DNA from: Impatiens glandulifera | Taxonomy: Eukaryota > Streptophyta > Magnoliopsida > Ericales > Balsaminaceae | Reading direction: 5' to 3' | NCBI RefSeq assembly: GCF_907164915.1 | Contig: NC_061863.1 | Location: forward strand, 30,041,258-30,105,257 | Length of the DNA: 64,000 nucleotides | Shown: positions 23,738-35,420 of the stretch, piece by piece | How the letters are laid out: each line of letters starts with the position of its first letter | Position numbering within the stretch: the first letter of the stretch is position 1 | The notes under the pieces: generated by a model | Told to the model about the DNA's origin: nothing | Databases searched by the model: none | Seen by the model: only the letters and a program-made list of their open reading frames with translations | Position numbers and translations under genes: made by a program

Positions 23738-23747
23738 CTTTTTATAG
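23738..23747 (-). promoter_or_regulatory. TATA box of R5 accessory gene C
   Basis: Minus strand CTATAAAAAG, about 105 bp upstream of the C start. Confidence 0.65.
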
Positions 23748-24258
23748 GCGCAGTTTGGAAGCCCAACCGTCGCAAACCTTCCCATCACCTTTGGGCGGGA
23801 ATTTTCCCTCCAAGTGAATTGGGCGGCAAACTAAGGGGCGGCAAACAAAAGGGCGGTAAGTTAGAGCGGGAAACCAAGGGCGGGATTTATGAGCGGGAGT
23901 TTTTAGGCGGGAAATTTCCCTCCAAAAATTTCGAGTGGACTTTTGTTTTAACCTTTGAACAATCGGTTCTTTTGAGAATCGTCTATTAACTAATGTTATT
24001 TATTAACCGCGAAGATGCGGTTTGTGAATTCGACCGGATATTTTAATGAAGACAGGGTTGTTTAGAAATATCAACCGATTTGATGAGTGATCTGAGTTTT
24101 TGTAACTTTTGACCCGGTTATGAAACTGAAATGAATTTTCTTTGAATAAAGGTACAAGATAGAAACCGATAGATGGATCGGTTTGAAAATATAAAAGGAA
24201 AGGAGTACAAAAGAGATGACAATACAACTTAAGCAATAACCATCCTAGAGAACTTGTC

Positions 24259-24930
24259 CTACACCTCATCCACATCAAGAATGTTTGAAAGAGATGCTGG
24301 TGTACCTGGTCCAAATTCTGGACGGTACTTGAGAATGAGTCGACTGATGTGAGGAGCGTAGCCGAGACCTCTTTTGGTCAACACCATAGTTTTCAGGTTG
24401 TTGAATATGACCGATGACCAATTTATGGGAGCATTAATCATGATGTACGTGATCATGTTGTACACCTTCTTGGAGTAGCGCTGGTTGGGGGATTGGCAAA
24501 TTAAGGAGCAATTGACAATTTCAAGGAGAAGCTGGATGTGAAAGCGAAGACAGGTCTTTGGCCCGTTGTTCTCCACCGGCACCCCGGTTCCGGAGAACAA
24601 CCGAGCATAAGATTCCGCGGCGCTGCCCTCCCGGGGCGGGAAGTCCGAAAACCCTTCGGTGGGCAGGTTGAACATTTGAGCAAACTCGTTTTCATCCAGC
24701 CAGAAGGTGTGATCTCTCACTGTGGAAACAATGTAGTTTCCTCTTATGCATGCACTTCTGAAGAAAGTCTTGACATCCTCAAGGAGTATGGGGCCGGATT
24801 CTTCGAGAAAGGTGCGAAGACCGGTGTCAATGAGGGATTCAAACAACATCTCCTTTGTTTCTTGATCATTGATCTCCAGGGAAGAGTCAAAATCAATGCT
24901 TAGGAAGTTTGGTAGAGTTCGGCTCGGCAT
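24259..24930 (-). CDS. R5 accessory gene B (223 aa, slightly shortened)
   Basis: ATG at 24930, stop at 24259 about ten codons before the R4 B end (a Glu codon became TAG). Otherwise open. Shared domain (SIDFDS, LIDTGLRTFLEES, VKTFFRSACIRGNYIVSTV, FAQMFNLPTEG) plus PINWSSVIFNNLKTMV. Strongly similar to R4 B along its length. TATA box TATATAAAG at 25009-25020 is intact here. Role unknown. Confidence 0.75.
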   Translation of the reverse strand: MPSRTLPNFLSIDFDSSLEINDQETKEMLFESLIDTGLRTFLEESGPILLEDVKTFFRSACIRGNYIVSTVRDHTFWLDENEFAQMFNLPTEGFSDFPPREGSAAESYARLFSGTGVPVENNGPKTCLRFHIQLLLEIVNCSLICQSPNQRYSKKVYNMITYIMINAPINWSSVIFNNLKTMVLTKRGLGYAPHISRLILKYRPEFGPGTPASLSNILDVDEV

Positions 24931-25008
24931 GGTTCAAACTTTGATAAGAGAGGGATGGAGTTCAAGAGATTTTTGTTTTGAGATGTGTTAAGTTGATTAG
25001 AGGGTGGC

Positions 25009-25020
25009 TCTTTATATAGA
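25009..25020 (-). promoter_or_regulatory. TATA box of R5 accessory gene B
   Basis: Minus strand TCTATATAAAGA, about 80 bp upstream of the B start. Confidence 0.65.
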
Positions 25021-25375
25021 TTCGGTTTTGGAGGGAAAATATCAATATTGAAGATCAGTTTTGTCTTATTAGAAAAGAGAATATTTATGTTTCCAAAGTG
25101 TATTAGAAAGAGGTTACTTTTGACCGATTGCGAAGCTCGAGGTAGGAATTTAGTTCAAAGGTAACCAAGTTAGTTGGGTAGTAATTATTCATGTAGTTGG
25201 GAGTTACTACATTAATTAAGTGATACTTTTCATTAATGACGAATGCAACAACAAACTGAAAAGTAACCGATTGAAACCGAAGATAACATAGACTAGGCCG
25301 AAGTGATCATGATAGAGTTGAACAAATATACAACCGGTGCGTGCAGCAAAATGACCGGTTGTAGGGAGGAGTGAC

Positions 25376-26137
25376 TTAATATCCGCTGGAGTTGGCGTGA
25401 CCGTTGTAGTTGATGTGGCGGTTCCTCCTCTTCCAAGCCTTTTCGAACCGCTCATAAAATGAATCGGTCACTTCCTTGGTGAGTACTTGGGCTTGGTTCA
25501 ACCCTTCGCCCGGACAGGTTGGAACCCCAAGCTCCAGAAGCAGACAGCTTAGTTAAGGAACGAGACCGACTATTCGAACGCCAATCATCCAGATTAGGAC
25601 GTCGAACAGCACCCTTGACCAGTTGACCGGTGTGTTAGTGGTTATCGCGGCCATGATGTTGAAGGCAGCGGTGCAATACGTGTTGGTCACATCCCTTCCT
25701 AGGGTGCCTCGACCGATCACGTCGTTGAGAAGCTGGTATTCAGCTTTCAACAGTGACTTGGCACCGTGGTCATCAACTGGTTGACTTGACCGGGCAAAGG
25801 CTAAGGAGATCTCGACTTTTAGTTCAGCCGGTACATTGAGGTCAGTCAGCCCTTGCTTTGGTAGGTCAAAGCATCTTGCAAAGTCATTTTCGGTAAAGTC
25901 AAATACGATTCCTCCCACTTTTGACTGAATATGTGTGTCAAAGTGAGGATTTCCACGAAAAACTCTAGCATTGTAGAAGAATTCCAGTACTGATTCAGAA
26001 TAGATGACATGTTTGTCATCTAGAAAATGTTGGAGACCAGTATCTTCAAGTGACTTGATCATCTTGAAGACTTCATAATGCTTAGTGCTTTGAGCAGATT
26101 TGAAATCCACTTGAAGGATGTTTGGAAACAGAGACAT
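25376..26137 (-). pseudogene. R5 accessory gene A, one nonsense codon
   Basis: Start ATG at 26137 (MSLFPNILQVDF), collinear with R4 A. Stop at 25553-25555 (Gln to stop after LVP); the frame then continues to the same end as R4 A (NSSGY) at 25376. Shared domain at residues ~9-105; TATA box at 26196-26209. Leader between TATA and ATG is about 60 bp. Confidence 0.8.
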
Positions 26138-26195
26138 TTTGTCTTAGTGAGAGGATGAGTTATAACTTGTGATTGTTTTGTTTAAGGTTTGTTCA

Positions 26196-26209
26196 ACTTA
26201 TATACTAGT
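26196..26209 (-). promoter_or_regulatory. TATA box of R5 accessory gene A
   Basis: Minus strand CTAGTATATAAGTT, identical to the R4 copy. Confidence 0.6.
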
Positions 26210-26649
26210 GGGGAGAGGATCTTATTATCCAGGTATCACAGGTAATAATGTCTATTAACCATAGGATAAAGAGTTTTGCATGAAATAAGCATGTTTATAG
26301 CCTAGGATGTTGGTCATAGACCTGGACCATGAAAGATATCAAATCTTCACGTCTTTTGAGGTGTAACCATTTTACTTTGAAAAGGTAATATTTCAGGACA
26401 TATAAGTTTAAACGCAGGTAATTATTCCACTTTTGTTCGAAGTCCAAATAATCTGAGATAAACTATTTCCGAACCGGTTAGTTATCAGTTGTTCGTCCCG
26501 ATGCGGTTATTTGGTGCATGCACTAAATAACCGGTCGGTTTACTCTGACTGATAGACCAGGCGGTTCTTCCATAGATACCTTGGAAGATTTGAAATTCGA
26601 CAGTTTAGGAGGAACTACCGGTTTTGTCTGTCCGAACCGATTTCCCTTT

Positions 26650-29600
26650 TTAAGCATCCTTAGGAATGATCTGACTAATGTCGGTTAAACCGAGTGTGAG
26701 TCTAAATTGAGAAAACTTAGCTTCCTGTAGAGGCTTTGTGAAGATATCGGCTACTTGTTGATCTGTCGATACGTATTCCAGCCGGATATGCTTCAACATG
26801 ACATGTTCCCGAATGAAGTGGTGCCTTATGTCAATGTGCTTGGTTCTAGAGTGTAGAACCGGGTTGTAGGTGATTGCTATGGCACTTGTGTTATCACAGA
26901 AGATTGGAGACTCTTCGGCTATGACACCGAAGTCCTTCAGTTGTTGTTGGATCCAAAGAAGTTGTGAACAACAGCTTCCGGTTGCTAGATATTCAGCTTC
27001 TACGGTTGATGTGGCAACTGATGTTTGTTTCTTGTTATGCCATGAAACAAGCCGATCACCTAGGAATTGGCATGTTCCGCTGGTGCTTTTTCTATCAACC
27101 TTGCAACCTGCATAATCTGCATCTGAATAACTTGTTAGGTTAAAGGATGAATCCTTTGGATACCACAAACTGACGTCAGGTGTTCCCTTTAGGTATTTCA
27201 GGATTCGCTTTGCGGCTGTGTAGTGGGATTGTTTTGGGTTAGCTTGGAATCTTCCACACACACCGGCTGCAAATAGAATATCCGGTCTACTTGCTGTCAG
27301 GTATAGAAGAGAGCCGATGATGCCTCGGTAAGCGGTCAGGTCTACTACTTGACCCTCATCATCTTTATCCAATTTGACCGATGAACTCATTGGAGTAGCC
27401 GTTGAGGAGCATGTGTCCATCCCGAATTTCTTTAACAGTTCCTTGGTGTACTTAGATTGACTAATGAATGTTCCTTCTTCGAGTTGCTTAACTTGAAGAC
27501 CTAGGAAGAAACTTAATTCTTCCATCATACTCATTTCAAATTTGTTAGTCATCAAGGTTGAGAATTTATCACATAGCTTAGGATCGGTTGAACCGAAGAT
27601 GCTATCATCTACATAGATTTGAACAAGTAGGATATGTTCCTTTTTCTCAAACTTAAATAACGTTTTATCCACCAATCCGAAGGTGAAGTCATGCTTTAAC
27701 AAGAATGTGGTTAGTGTGTCATACCAGGCTCTAGGAGCTTCCTTTAGACCGTATAAAGCTTTGTTTAACCGGTATACATGGTTGGGTAGTTCAGCATTTT
27801 TGAAACCGGGTGGTTGTTCAACATATACCTCTTCACGTAGGTCACCATTCAAAAATGCACTTTTAACATCCATTTGGAAAACCTTAAAATTTTTTAAGGC
27901 AGCAAAAGCTAGAAAAATCCTAATAGCTTCAATCCTAGCTACAGGGGCAAATGATTCTTCAAAATCAATGTCTTCTTCCTGTTTGTATCCTTGTGCCACT
28001 AATCTGGCTTTGTTCCTCGTGACCAAACCGTCTTCATTGAGTTTATTTCTAAATACCCATCTTATTCCTATGAGCGGTTGATCTTTCGATTTAGGGAGTA
28101 GGTACTAGACTTTGTTACTCTCAAACTGGTTTAACTCTTCTTGCATTCCCAAGATCCAATCCGGATCTGACAATGCTTCATCCACTCTTTTCGGCTCAAT
28201 CTGGGATATAAAGGCGGAATTGAAGTATTCCTCCAGAATTTGACGCCTAGTTCGAACAGGTTCTGAAGGGTCACCTATAATTAGTTCAGGAGGATGTTTA
28301 GTGTTCCTTTTGAGGTTCGGTTCAGGGATGTCTACCAAATTACCGTTTACTTGATCAAGGCTAGACATATCGGTAGGCTGAACAGGATTGTCAGACCGAC
28401 CGATTTCCTCGGTTTGGACCGAAGTGTCAGATTCCTGTCGTGGGACAGCTTGATCCGGCTGGGTTTCATCATTACTCATTTGGTCATGGACAAACCGCCT
28501 GAAAACCGGAATCTCATCTTCAAAATTAGAGTGGATATTGTTATTTTCCAGTCTGTTGTGTAGATTAAAGCATGATGCAGTATTACTTTCAACCGATTCA
28601 TCGAAAACAACATGAAGTGATTCCTCCACGGTTAAGGTTCTATTGTTATACACTCTATATGCTTTACTCACTACTGAGTAACCTAACATGATCCCAGTAT
28701 CAGTTTTTGCATCAAAAGCAGATAGATAGGTTTTACCATTTATGTGAATGTAACATTTACAACCGAAAATCCTAAGGTACTTGAGGTTAGGAACTCTATC
28801 AAAGTATACCTCATAAGGTATTTTGTTGTGAAACTTGTTAATTAAAGACCGGTTTTGTGTATAACATGCAGTATTGATAGCCTCATCCCAAAAATTTTGA
28901 GCAATGCCCGAGTCGGCTATCATGGACCGTGCGGCTTCCTTGAGAGTCCGGTTTCTTCTCTCGGCCAGGCCGTTCTGTTGAGGAGTCCTAGCACTAGACA
29001 ACTCGTGTCTAATACCGGATTCATCAAGAAATGCGGTTAAAGTACTGTTTGTAAATTCGGTACCTCTATCACTTCTAATGCTATTAATGCGTGTTAATTT
29101 TTCATTTTGCAAATGTTTAAGCAGTGTGATCAAATTTGATGCGGTTTCACGTTTGGATGGTAAGAATATTACCCATGTAAACCTAGAGTAATCATCAACA
29201 ACTACCATAGTGTAAAGCATACCTCCTAAGCTGATGACCTGAATCGGTCCAAATAAATCCATGTGAAGAAGATCTAAGCATCGGTTAGATTGAATGTGTC
29301 CTTTACTCTTAAAGGTTGACCTAGTTTGTTTACCCATTTGACATGCTGAACAGACCTTATCCTTATTAAATACTATGTCAGGAATTCCGTCGACTAACTT
29401 TTTACAGCGAATATAATTTAAGGTTTTCATGTTCAGATGGTTTAGTCTCTTATGCCACAACCAGGTTTGATCAGTCTTGGCTATCATGCAAACAGGATAT
29501 TCTACTTTAGTTTTCCAGTCTACCTTGTAAATATTTCCTAGCCTATTTCCGGTTAGTAGTATGGTACCTTGAGAATTCTTAACTAGGCCTGCATGTTTAA

Positions 29601-29925
29601 GAAATTCTACAGTGTATCCAACATCACACATTTGACTAATGCTTAGTAGGTTAAAACGTAGGTTTTCAACTAAGAGTATATTATCAATTGTAAGGTTACC
29701 ATGGACAATCTTACCCTTGCCCACAGTTCTACCTTTTGAGTTGTCACCGAAGGTGATTAATGCACCGGTTTCTATTCTGATGTCGGTTAGAAGATTGTTG
29801 TTCCCGGTCATATGCCTGGAGCAACCACTATCCAAGTACCATTCAGAGTTTCCTAGATGTTTCTTTAAATCCTGCAAAATGTACATATTTACAACTATTT
29901 GGTACCCACATTTACTTGGGTCCAA
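26650..29925 (-). pseudogene. pol: R5 pol polyprotein, one nonsense codon
   Basis: About 1091 residues in the frame +1 to gag. Protease DSG at 32-34. HHCC zinc finger H158, H163, C192, C195. Integrase catalytic triad D223, D286, E322 (35 residues between the last two, as in retroviral integrases). Reverse transcriptase with YVDD at about 771-774, and RNase H ending in DIFTKPL near 1065. A TAG at 28105-28107 replaces Trp in SNKVWYLV, the only break I see. Copies element RNA into DNA and inserts it. Domain order integrase before RT defines Ty1/copia. Compared with R4 (YIDDII) the motif reads YVDDSI, so activity could also be affected there. Confidence 0.92.
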
Positions 29926-31672
29926 AGGCGATTAGTCCCTTGGGTATCCACACTTTGACAAACCGGACGGCTTTCCTGGTCAAGGTTTTAACTACTTTTC
30001 TGGCACTCGGTTTTAAGTCTTTCCGCTTTCCTAAGAAGGCCTTGTGTGGGGATGATCTTAGGTTTGTCCTATGCGGTTGTGGGTTGGCTTTTCAGTTATT
30101 GATAAGGTTAGCTTTCCTTTTCTAAGGGTGAAGTCATTTCTCAGAATCAGTCGGACCTACATAGGTTAGTTTTTCTTCCGTATAATAGGCGGTCAATTCC
30201 TCTTCAGCGGTTAAGGAGCTTCTGATAAAGCTTACAAAGGGAAGATCATCCTTTGTGAGCCTTACTTTGTCTACGGGTTTTTGGTTTAGGGATCTATTGT
30301 TTTTGTAACCTAGACCAAACATGCAAAAAGGGTGTCTTTTATAACTACACATCTTTCTTACCATTTCACTAGATCTCTTATATGCGGCCATTTTATACTG
30401 GAGTCGGGCATTTTCTTCCTCGGTCAATTCTCGAACTGGCTCTTTGAACTGTTCGGTTTTAGAGAATAGTTCAGGTGCTAATTCGGTTTCTAAGATAAGG
30501 GTTTCATCAGGTTGTATGATCTCTGGTTCGGTCAGAATGGGTACTATAGGGTCGGCTCTAAAGTTAGGTTGCTTAGGTAATAGGGCTAGTAGGTTCTTAT
30601 ACTCTGTTACCATGTCATTTAATGCATTATATAACTCATCTTTAGTAAATTCTTCACAAGGAGAGTCATATACATGTTCCTCATTTGCCATGAGACATGT
30701 GAGTTCATCATCACTGTCACTGTGAGCCCATAGGCTTCCTCCATCATCGGCTATCAGTGCTTTCTGAACCTCACTTCCTTCACTGGTTTGTTGATAGTTA
30801 TTTCGGTTATTTTGATTATCCGGTTTTCGGTCATCCCTCCTCGGTTTTCTGCATTCCCACTTGAAATGTCCCAAACAGTTACAGTTATAGCATCTTACAT
30901 TAGATTTATCACCATAGTTGTAGTTGTTTGTCGGTTGGCTCCTTTTCATGAACCTCCCAAATTTCTGTGCAAGCATTGCCATGGAATCCTCGGTGAACTG
31001 ATCGGTGCAGGTGCAACCGGTTCTATGGATGTGATCAATGCTCTGGTTGAGGTTGAGGCCGAAACTTCTTCTTTAGTCCTAGATCTCATTTCGAACTCAT
31101 ATGCCTTAAGGTCTTCGAATACATCGTGTAGTTTCATCTTACATAGGTAGTTTGATTCCCTCATCACCATTGTCTTTATGTCCCATGCACTTGGAAGAGA
31201 TCTTAAGGCTTTCATGATGACCTCCTTGTTATCATACTTCTTGCCAAGAGTTGCTAGTTCGTCTAACACACCTGTGAACCGGTCACTGTATTCTCTCATT
31301 GTTTCTCCCGGTTTCATCTTGATACTTTCAAACTTCTGAGTAGCTACCATTACCTTGTTTTCGTTGGTTCTTTCATTTCCCTCATGAATCTGTATAACCG
31401 GTTCCCATGTTTCCTTTGCGGTTTTGCAGTCTCTGATCTTGTAGTACGTGTTTCTGTCCACACCGTTAGAGATCCATTTCTGGCATGGTTATCCAGATTA
31501 TTTCTTCTCTTGTCTTCAGCTGTCCAATCCTTCATGTCCTTGTAAATGATTATCGGTCCTTCGGCTATTATGAACTGCATCACATCATCTATGGTGATTA
31601 AGTGTAGGTACATGTGTGCCTTCAGTTGGCAAAGTCATCACCTTCTAGCATTGGGGGCCTATCGAAAGACAT
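29912..31672 (-). pseudogene. gag: R5 gag, broken
   Basis: ATG at 31670-31672 (MSFDRPPMLEGDDFAN). A one-base loss right after FAN shifts frame relative to R4; more shifts lie near 31450 and 30980. Recognisable parts: ETMREYSDRFTGVLDELATL (UBN2 region), CCHC knuckle CYNCNCLGHFKWEC near 30870-30900, acidic tail. TGG to TGA after SEK at 30134-30136. Terminal stop TAA at 29912-29914 follows GPK and precedes MWVP. Confidence 0.85.
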
Positions 31673-31697
31673 GCTTGCTTGAGTATTGAAACTAACT

Positions 31698-31709
31698 GCT
31701 CTGATACCA
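31698..31709 (-). promoter_or_regulatory. R5 primer-binding site
   Basis: Minus strand TGGTATCAGAGC, initiator Met tRNA complement, two bases inside the LTR. Confidence 0.9.
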
Positions 31710-31711
31710 AT

Positions 31712-32936
31712 TGTTAGGATATAGGTCGCGGTTGGGGGACCGGGGTTGGGCCGGTTAGCACGTCTCACTCAAAGGGTGGTGATTAATCCGGTTAGAGATT
31801 AACCCCAGGGTTTCAATACTACACAAACTGTCACAAACCGTTGAACCAGGTTCAAGCGCGGAAGAGGTTTGTTTCAAGTTGAAGCAGCACACTCACAAGA
31901 TAGGCAGAACCGGTTTTGAATAGGACAGGTTTGGAAGTTGCTGGGTCGGTTTTGTAATTCGGTGATTCGGTTTAGGTAGTATAGAGTCGGTCAAAGCGGT
32001 GTAAGTAGGTTAGTACAGATCGGTTAGAATGTAGAACCGGCAGAAAGTAAATAACAAGACAGGTTGTTATGGATGTTCGGAGATGAAACTCCTACGTCAC
32101 CCCTTCCTCTCGAAACCGCGAGAAGGATATTCACTAAGGAATACAAACACAATCCGATCGAGACTTATTTCCTGCTCGATAACACCCGTACAATTTACAC
32201 CGAAATTGTAAATACACACTTCAACTTAGCACTTAAGCTTTTCTAGAGATAGAACACAATCTTATCACTTGTAAATTAATTGTCCATTGTGTCCCGCATT
32301 TACTCCTCTTATGCTTCTCCTTTTATAGGTGAAATGTGCCAACGGTCACATTTCACTTCCTTGAATTTGATTGGTTGAGCAAAGGTTCAGTGATTCAGAC
32401 CTGGCGGTCAACTTTTCAGACCTGGCGGTCTGTTCTTCCAGTATGTAGGTCAAACCGGCTAGGTTTGTCTTTTACTCAATGTGGTAACTGTCGGTTAGAT
32501 AGTTGTCTGTACTTGGAAGATTGCCTTTATGATTTATCCTGAAGTGGAAAGATCTTGTAGGACGGTTTTCTGCAGCCTGCAGATTGTCCTCAGACCTGTA
32601 TGAATATGGAAATGTTCAGTCTGTTCTTTTGGTATCATTCTCAACAGATGCCCGAAGTATCTTCTTATGCTGGTCGGTTATTTGTTTTAACCGGATGGCT
32701 TCCGGTTATTGCTTTGGCTTCTGGTCGGTTAATGACCGACTATCTGGTGTTTCCGGCCTTCGGTTTTGACCGATCTTGCCTTCTTTGTGCGGTCATGTTT
32801 CCGGTCGGTTTGATAATTTTACCGGTGGAGCTTCTTAATCCGGTTGTGAACTTTGACCAGTCCGGTTCTTTGTCTGTTCCTGTATAGGAGGTTTATTTGT
32901 GTTAAGTTTTATTAACCGGTCTAATTTTATCTAACA
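31712..32936 (-). repeat. R5 5' LTR (1225 bp)
   Basis: Next to the primer-binding site. TATA box (minus CTATAAAAGG) around 32318-32328, R/U5 block 32068-32137 with the TGACGTAGGAGTTTCATCTCC hairpin region. Inverted repeats TACAATTT/AAATTGTA and ATCGAG/CTCGAT lie in the same part. Confidence 0.93.
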
Positions 32937-32941
32937 AGTTC

Positions 32942-35420
32942 TTTAGTGTACTTGGGTTGGCTAATGAAAGTTCCTTCTTTGAGTTGCTTAACCTGAAGAC
33001 CTAGGAAGAAACTTAATTCTCCCATCATACTCATTTCAAATTTGTTAGTCATCAGGGTTGAGAATTTATCACATAGCTTAGGATCGGTTGAACCGAAGAT
33101 GATATCATCTATATAAATTTTAACAAGTAGAATATGTTCCTTTTTCTCAAACTTAAATAATGTTTTATCCACCGAACCAATGGTGAAGTCATGCTTTAAC
33201 AAAAATGCGGTTGGTGTGTCATACCAGGCTCTAGGAGCTTGCTTTAGACCGTATAAAGCTTTGTTTAACCGATATATATGGTTGGATAGTTCAGCATTTT
33301 TGAAACCGGGTGGTTGTTTAACATATACCTCTTCACGTAGGTCACCATTCAAAAATGCACTTTTAACATCCATTTGGAAAACCTTAAAAATTTTGAAGGC
33401 AGCAAAAGCTAGAAAAATCCTAATAGCTTCAATCCTAGCTAAAGGGGCAAATTATTCTTCAAAATCAATGCCTTCTTCCTGTTTGTATCCTTGTTCCACT
33501 AATCTGGCTTTGTTCCTCGTGACCAAACCGTCTTCATTGAGTTTATTTTTAAATACCCATCTTGTTCCTATGACCGGTTGATCTTTCGGGACTAGGTACC
33601 AGACTTTGTTACTCTCAAACTTGTTTAACTCTTCTTGCATTCCCAAAATCCAATCCGGATCTGACAATGCTTCATCCACTCTTTTCGGCTCAATCTGGGA
33701 TATGAAGGCGGAATTGAAGTATTCCTCCAGGATTTGTCGCCTAGTTCGAACAGGTTCTGAAGGGTCACCTATGATTAGCTCAGGAGGATGCTTAGTGTTC
33801 CTTTTGAGGTTCGGTTCAGGGATGTCTACCAAATTACCGTTTACTTGATCAAGGCTAGACATATCGGTAGGCTGAACAGGAGCGTCAGACCGACCGATTT
33901 CCTCGGTTTGGACCAAAGTGTCAGCTTCTTGTCTTGGGACAGCTTGATCCGGCTGGGTTTCATCATTACCCATTTGGTCATGGACAAACCGCCTGAAAAC
34001 CGGAATTTCATCTTCACTATCAGAATGGATATTGTTATTTTCCAATCTGTTGTGTAGATCAAAGCATGATGCAGTGTTGCTTTCAACCGATTCATCGAAA
34101 ACAACATGAAGTGATTCCTCCACGGTTAAGGTTCTATTGTTATACGCTCTATATGCTTTACTCACTGCTGAGTAACCTAACATGATCCCAGTATCGGATT
34201 TTGCATCGAAAGCAGATAGATAGGTTTTACCATTTATGTGAATATAGCATTTACAACCGAAAATCTTAAGATACCTGAGGTTAGGAACTCTATCAAAATA
34301 TACCTCATAAGGTGTTTTATTGTGAAACTTGTTAATTAAAGACCGGTTTTGTGTGTAACATGCAGTATTGATAACCTCAGCCCAAAATTTTTGAGCAATA
34401 CCCGAGTCAGCTATCATGGACCGTGCGGCTTCCTTGAGAGTTCGGTTTCTTCTCTCGGCCAGGCCGTTTTGTTGAGGAGTCCTAGCACTAGACAACTCGT
34501 GTCTAATACCGGATTCATCAAGAAATGCAGTTAAATCACTGTTTGTAAATTCGGTACCTCTATCACTTCTAATGCTATTAATGCGTGTTGATTTTTCATT
34601 TTGCAAACGTTTAAGTAGTGTGATCAAATTTGATGCGGTTTCACGTTTGGATGGCAGAAATATTACCCATGTATATCTGGAGTAATCATCAACAACTACC
34701 ATAGTGTAAAGCATACCTCCTAGGCTGATGGCCTGAATCGGTCCAAATAAATCCATGTGAAGAAGATCTAAACATCGGTTAGATTGAATGTGTCCTTTAC
34801 TCTTAAAGGTTGACCTAGTTTGTTTACCCATTTGACATGCTGAACAAACCTTATCCTTATTAAATACTATGTCAGGAACTCCTTCGACTAACTTTTTACC
34901 GCGAATATAGTTTAAGGTTTTCATGTTTAGATGGTTTAGTCTTTTATGCCACAACCAGGTTTGATCGATTTTAGCTATCATGCATATAGGATATTCTACT
35001 TTATTATTCCAATCTACTTTGTAGATGTTTCCTAACCTATTTCCGGTTAGTAGTGTAATACCTTGAGAATTCTTAACTAAGCATGCATGTTTAAGAAATT
35101 CTACAGTGTATCCAGCATCACACATTTGACTAATACTTATCAAGTTAAAAACGTAGGTTTTCAACTAAGAGTACATTATCAATTGTCAAGTTACCATGGA
35201 CAATATTACCCTTGCCCACAGTTCTACCTTTTGAGTTGTCACCAAAAGTGATTAATGCACTGGTTTCTATTCTGATATCGGTTAGAAGATTGTTGTTCCC
35301 GGTCATGTGCCTAGAGCAACCGCTATCCAAGTACCATTCAGAGTTTCCTAGCCGTTTCTTTAAATCCTGCAAAATGTACATATTTACAACTATTTGGTAC
35401 CCACATTTACTTGGGTCCAC
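32942..35420 (-). pseudogene. pol: R4 pol, 5' part (protease, integrase, reverse transcriptase start)
   Basis: Reads protease (YLDSGCSRHMTG), HHCC zinc finger (CSACQMGK), integrase catalytic core and reverse transcriptase with YIDDIIFGS, then stops at KYTKEL where R5 inserted. The polyprotein cuts and integrates the cDNA made by the RT. Lesions: a one-base A insertion near 35148 that shifts frame after VENLRF, and TCA to TAA at 33452-33454 (EESFAP to a stop). The remainder lies at 18525-19441. Confidence 0.9.

Larger units (their letters stand above)
19442..32936 (-). mobile_element. R5: complete 13.5 kb copia element nested in R4 pol
   Basis: Ends TGTTAGGATC (19442) and TTATCTAACA (32936), target duplication AGTTC at 19437-19441 and 32937-32941, taken from R4 reverse-transcriptase coding DNA. 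LTRs are both 1225 bp and differ at a few percent of sites by eye. Minus-strand order: LTR, primer-binding site, gag, pol, accessory genes A, B, C, polypurine tracts, LTR. The most intact element here, but gag is frameshifted, pol has one nonsense codon and A-C carry stops. Confidence 0.95.

Noticed and set aside
29870..29915. 44-nt mini-intron (GT...GCAG) at the gag-pol junction
   Set aside because: Shorter than plant introns, and removal would not restore the pol frame.
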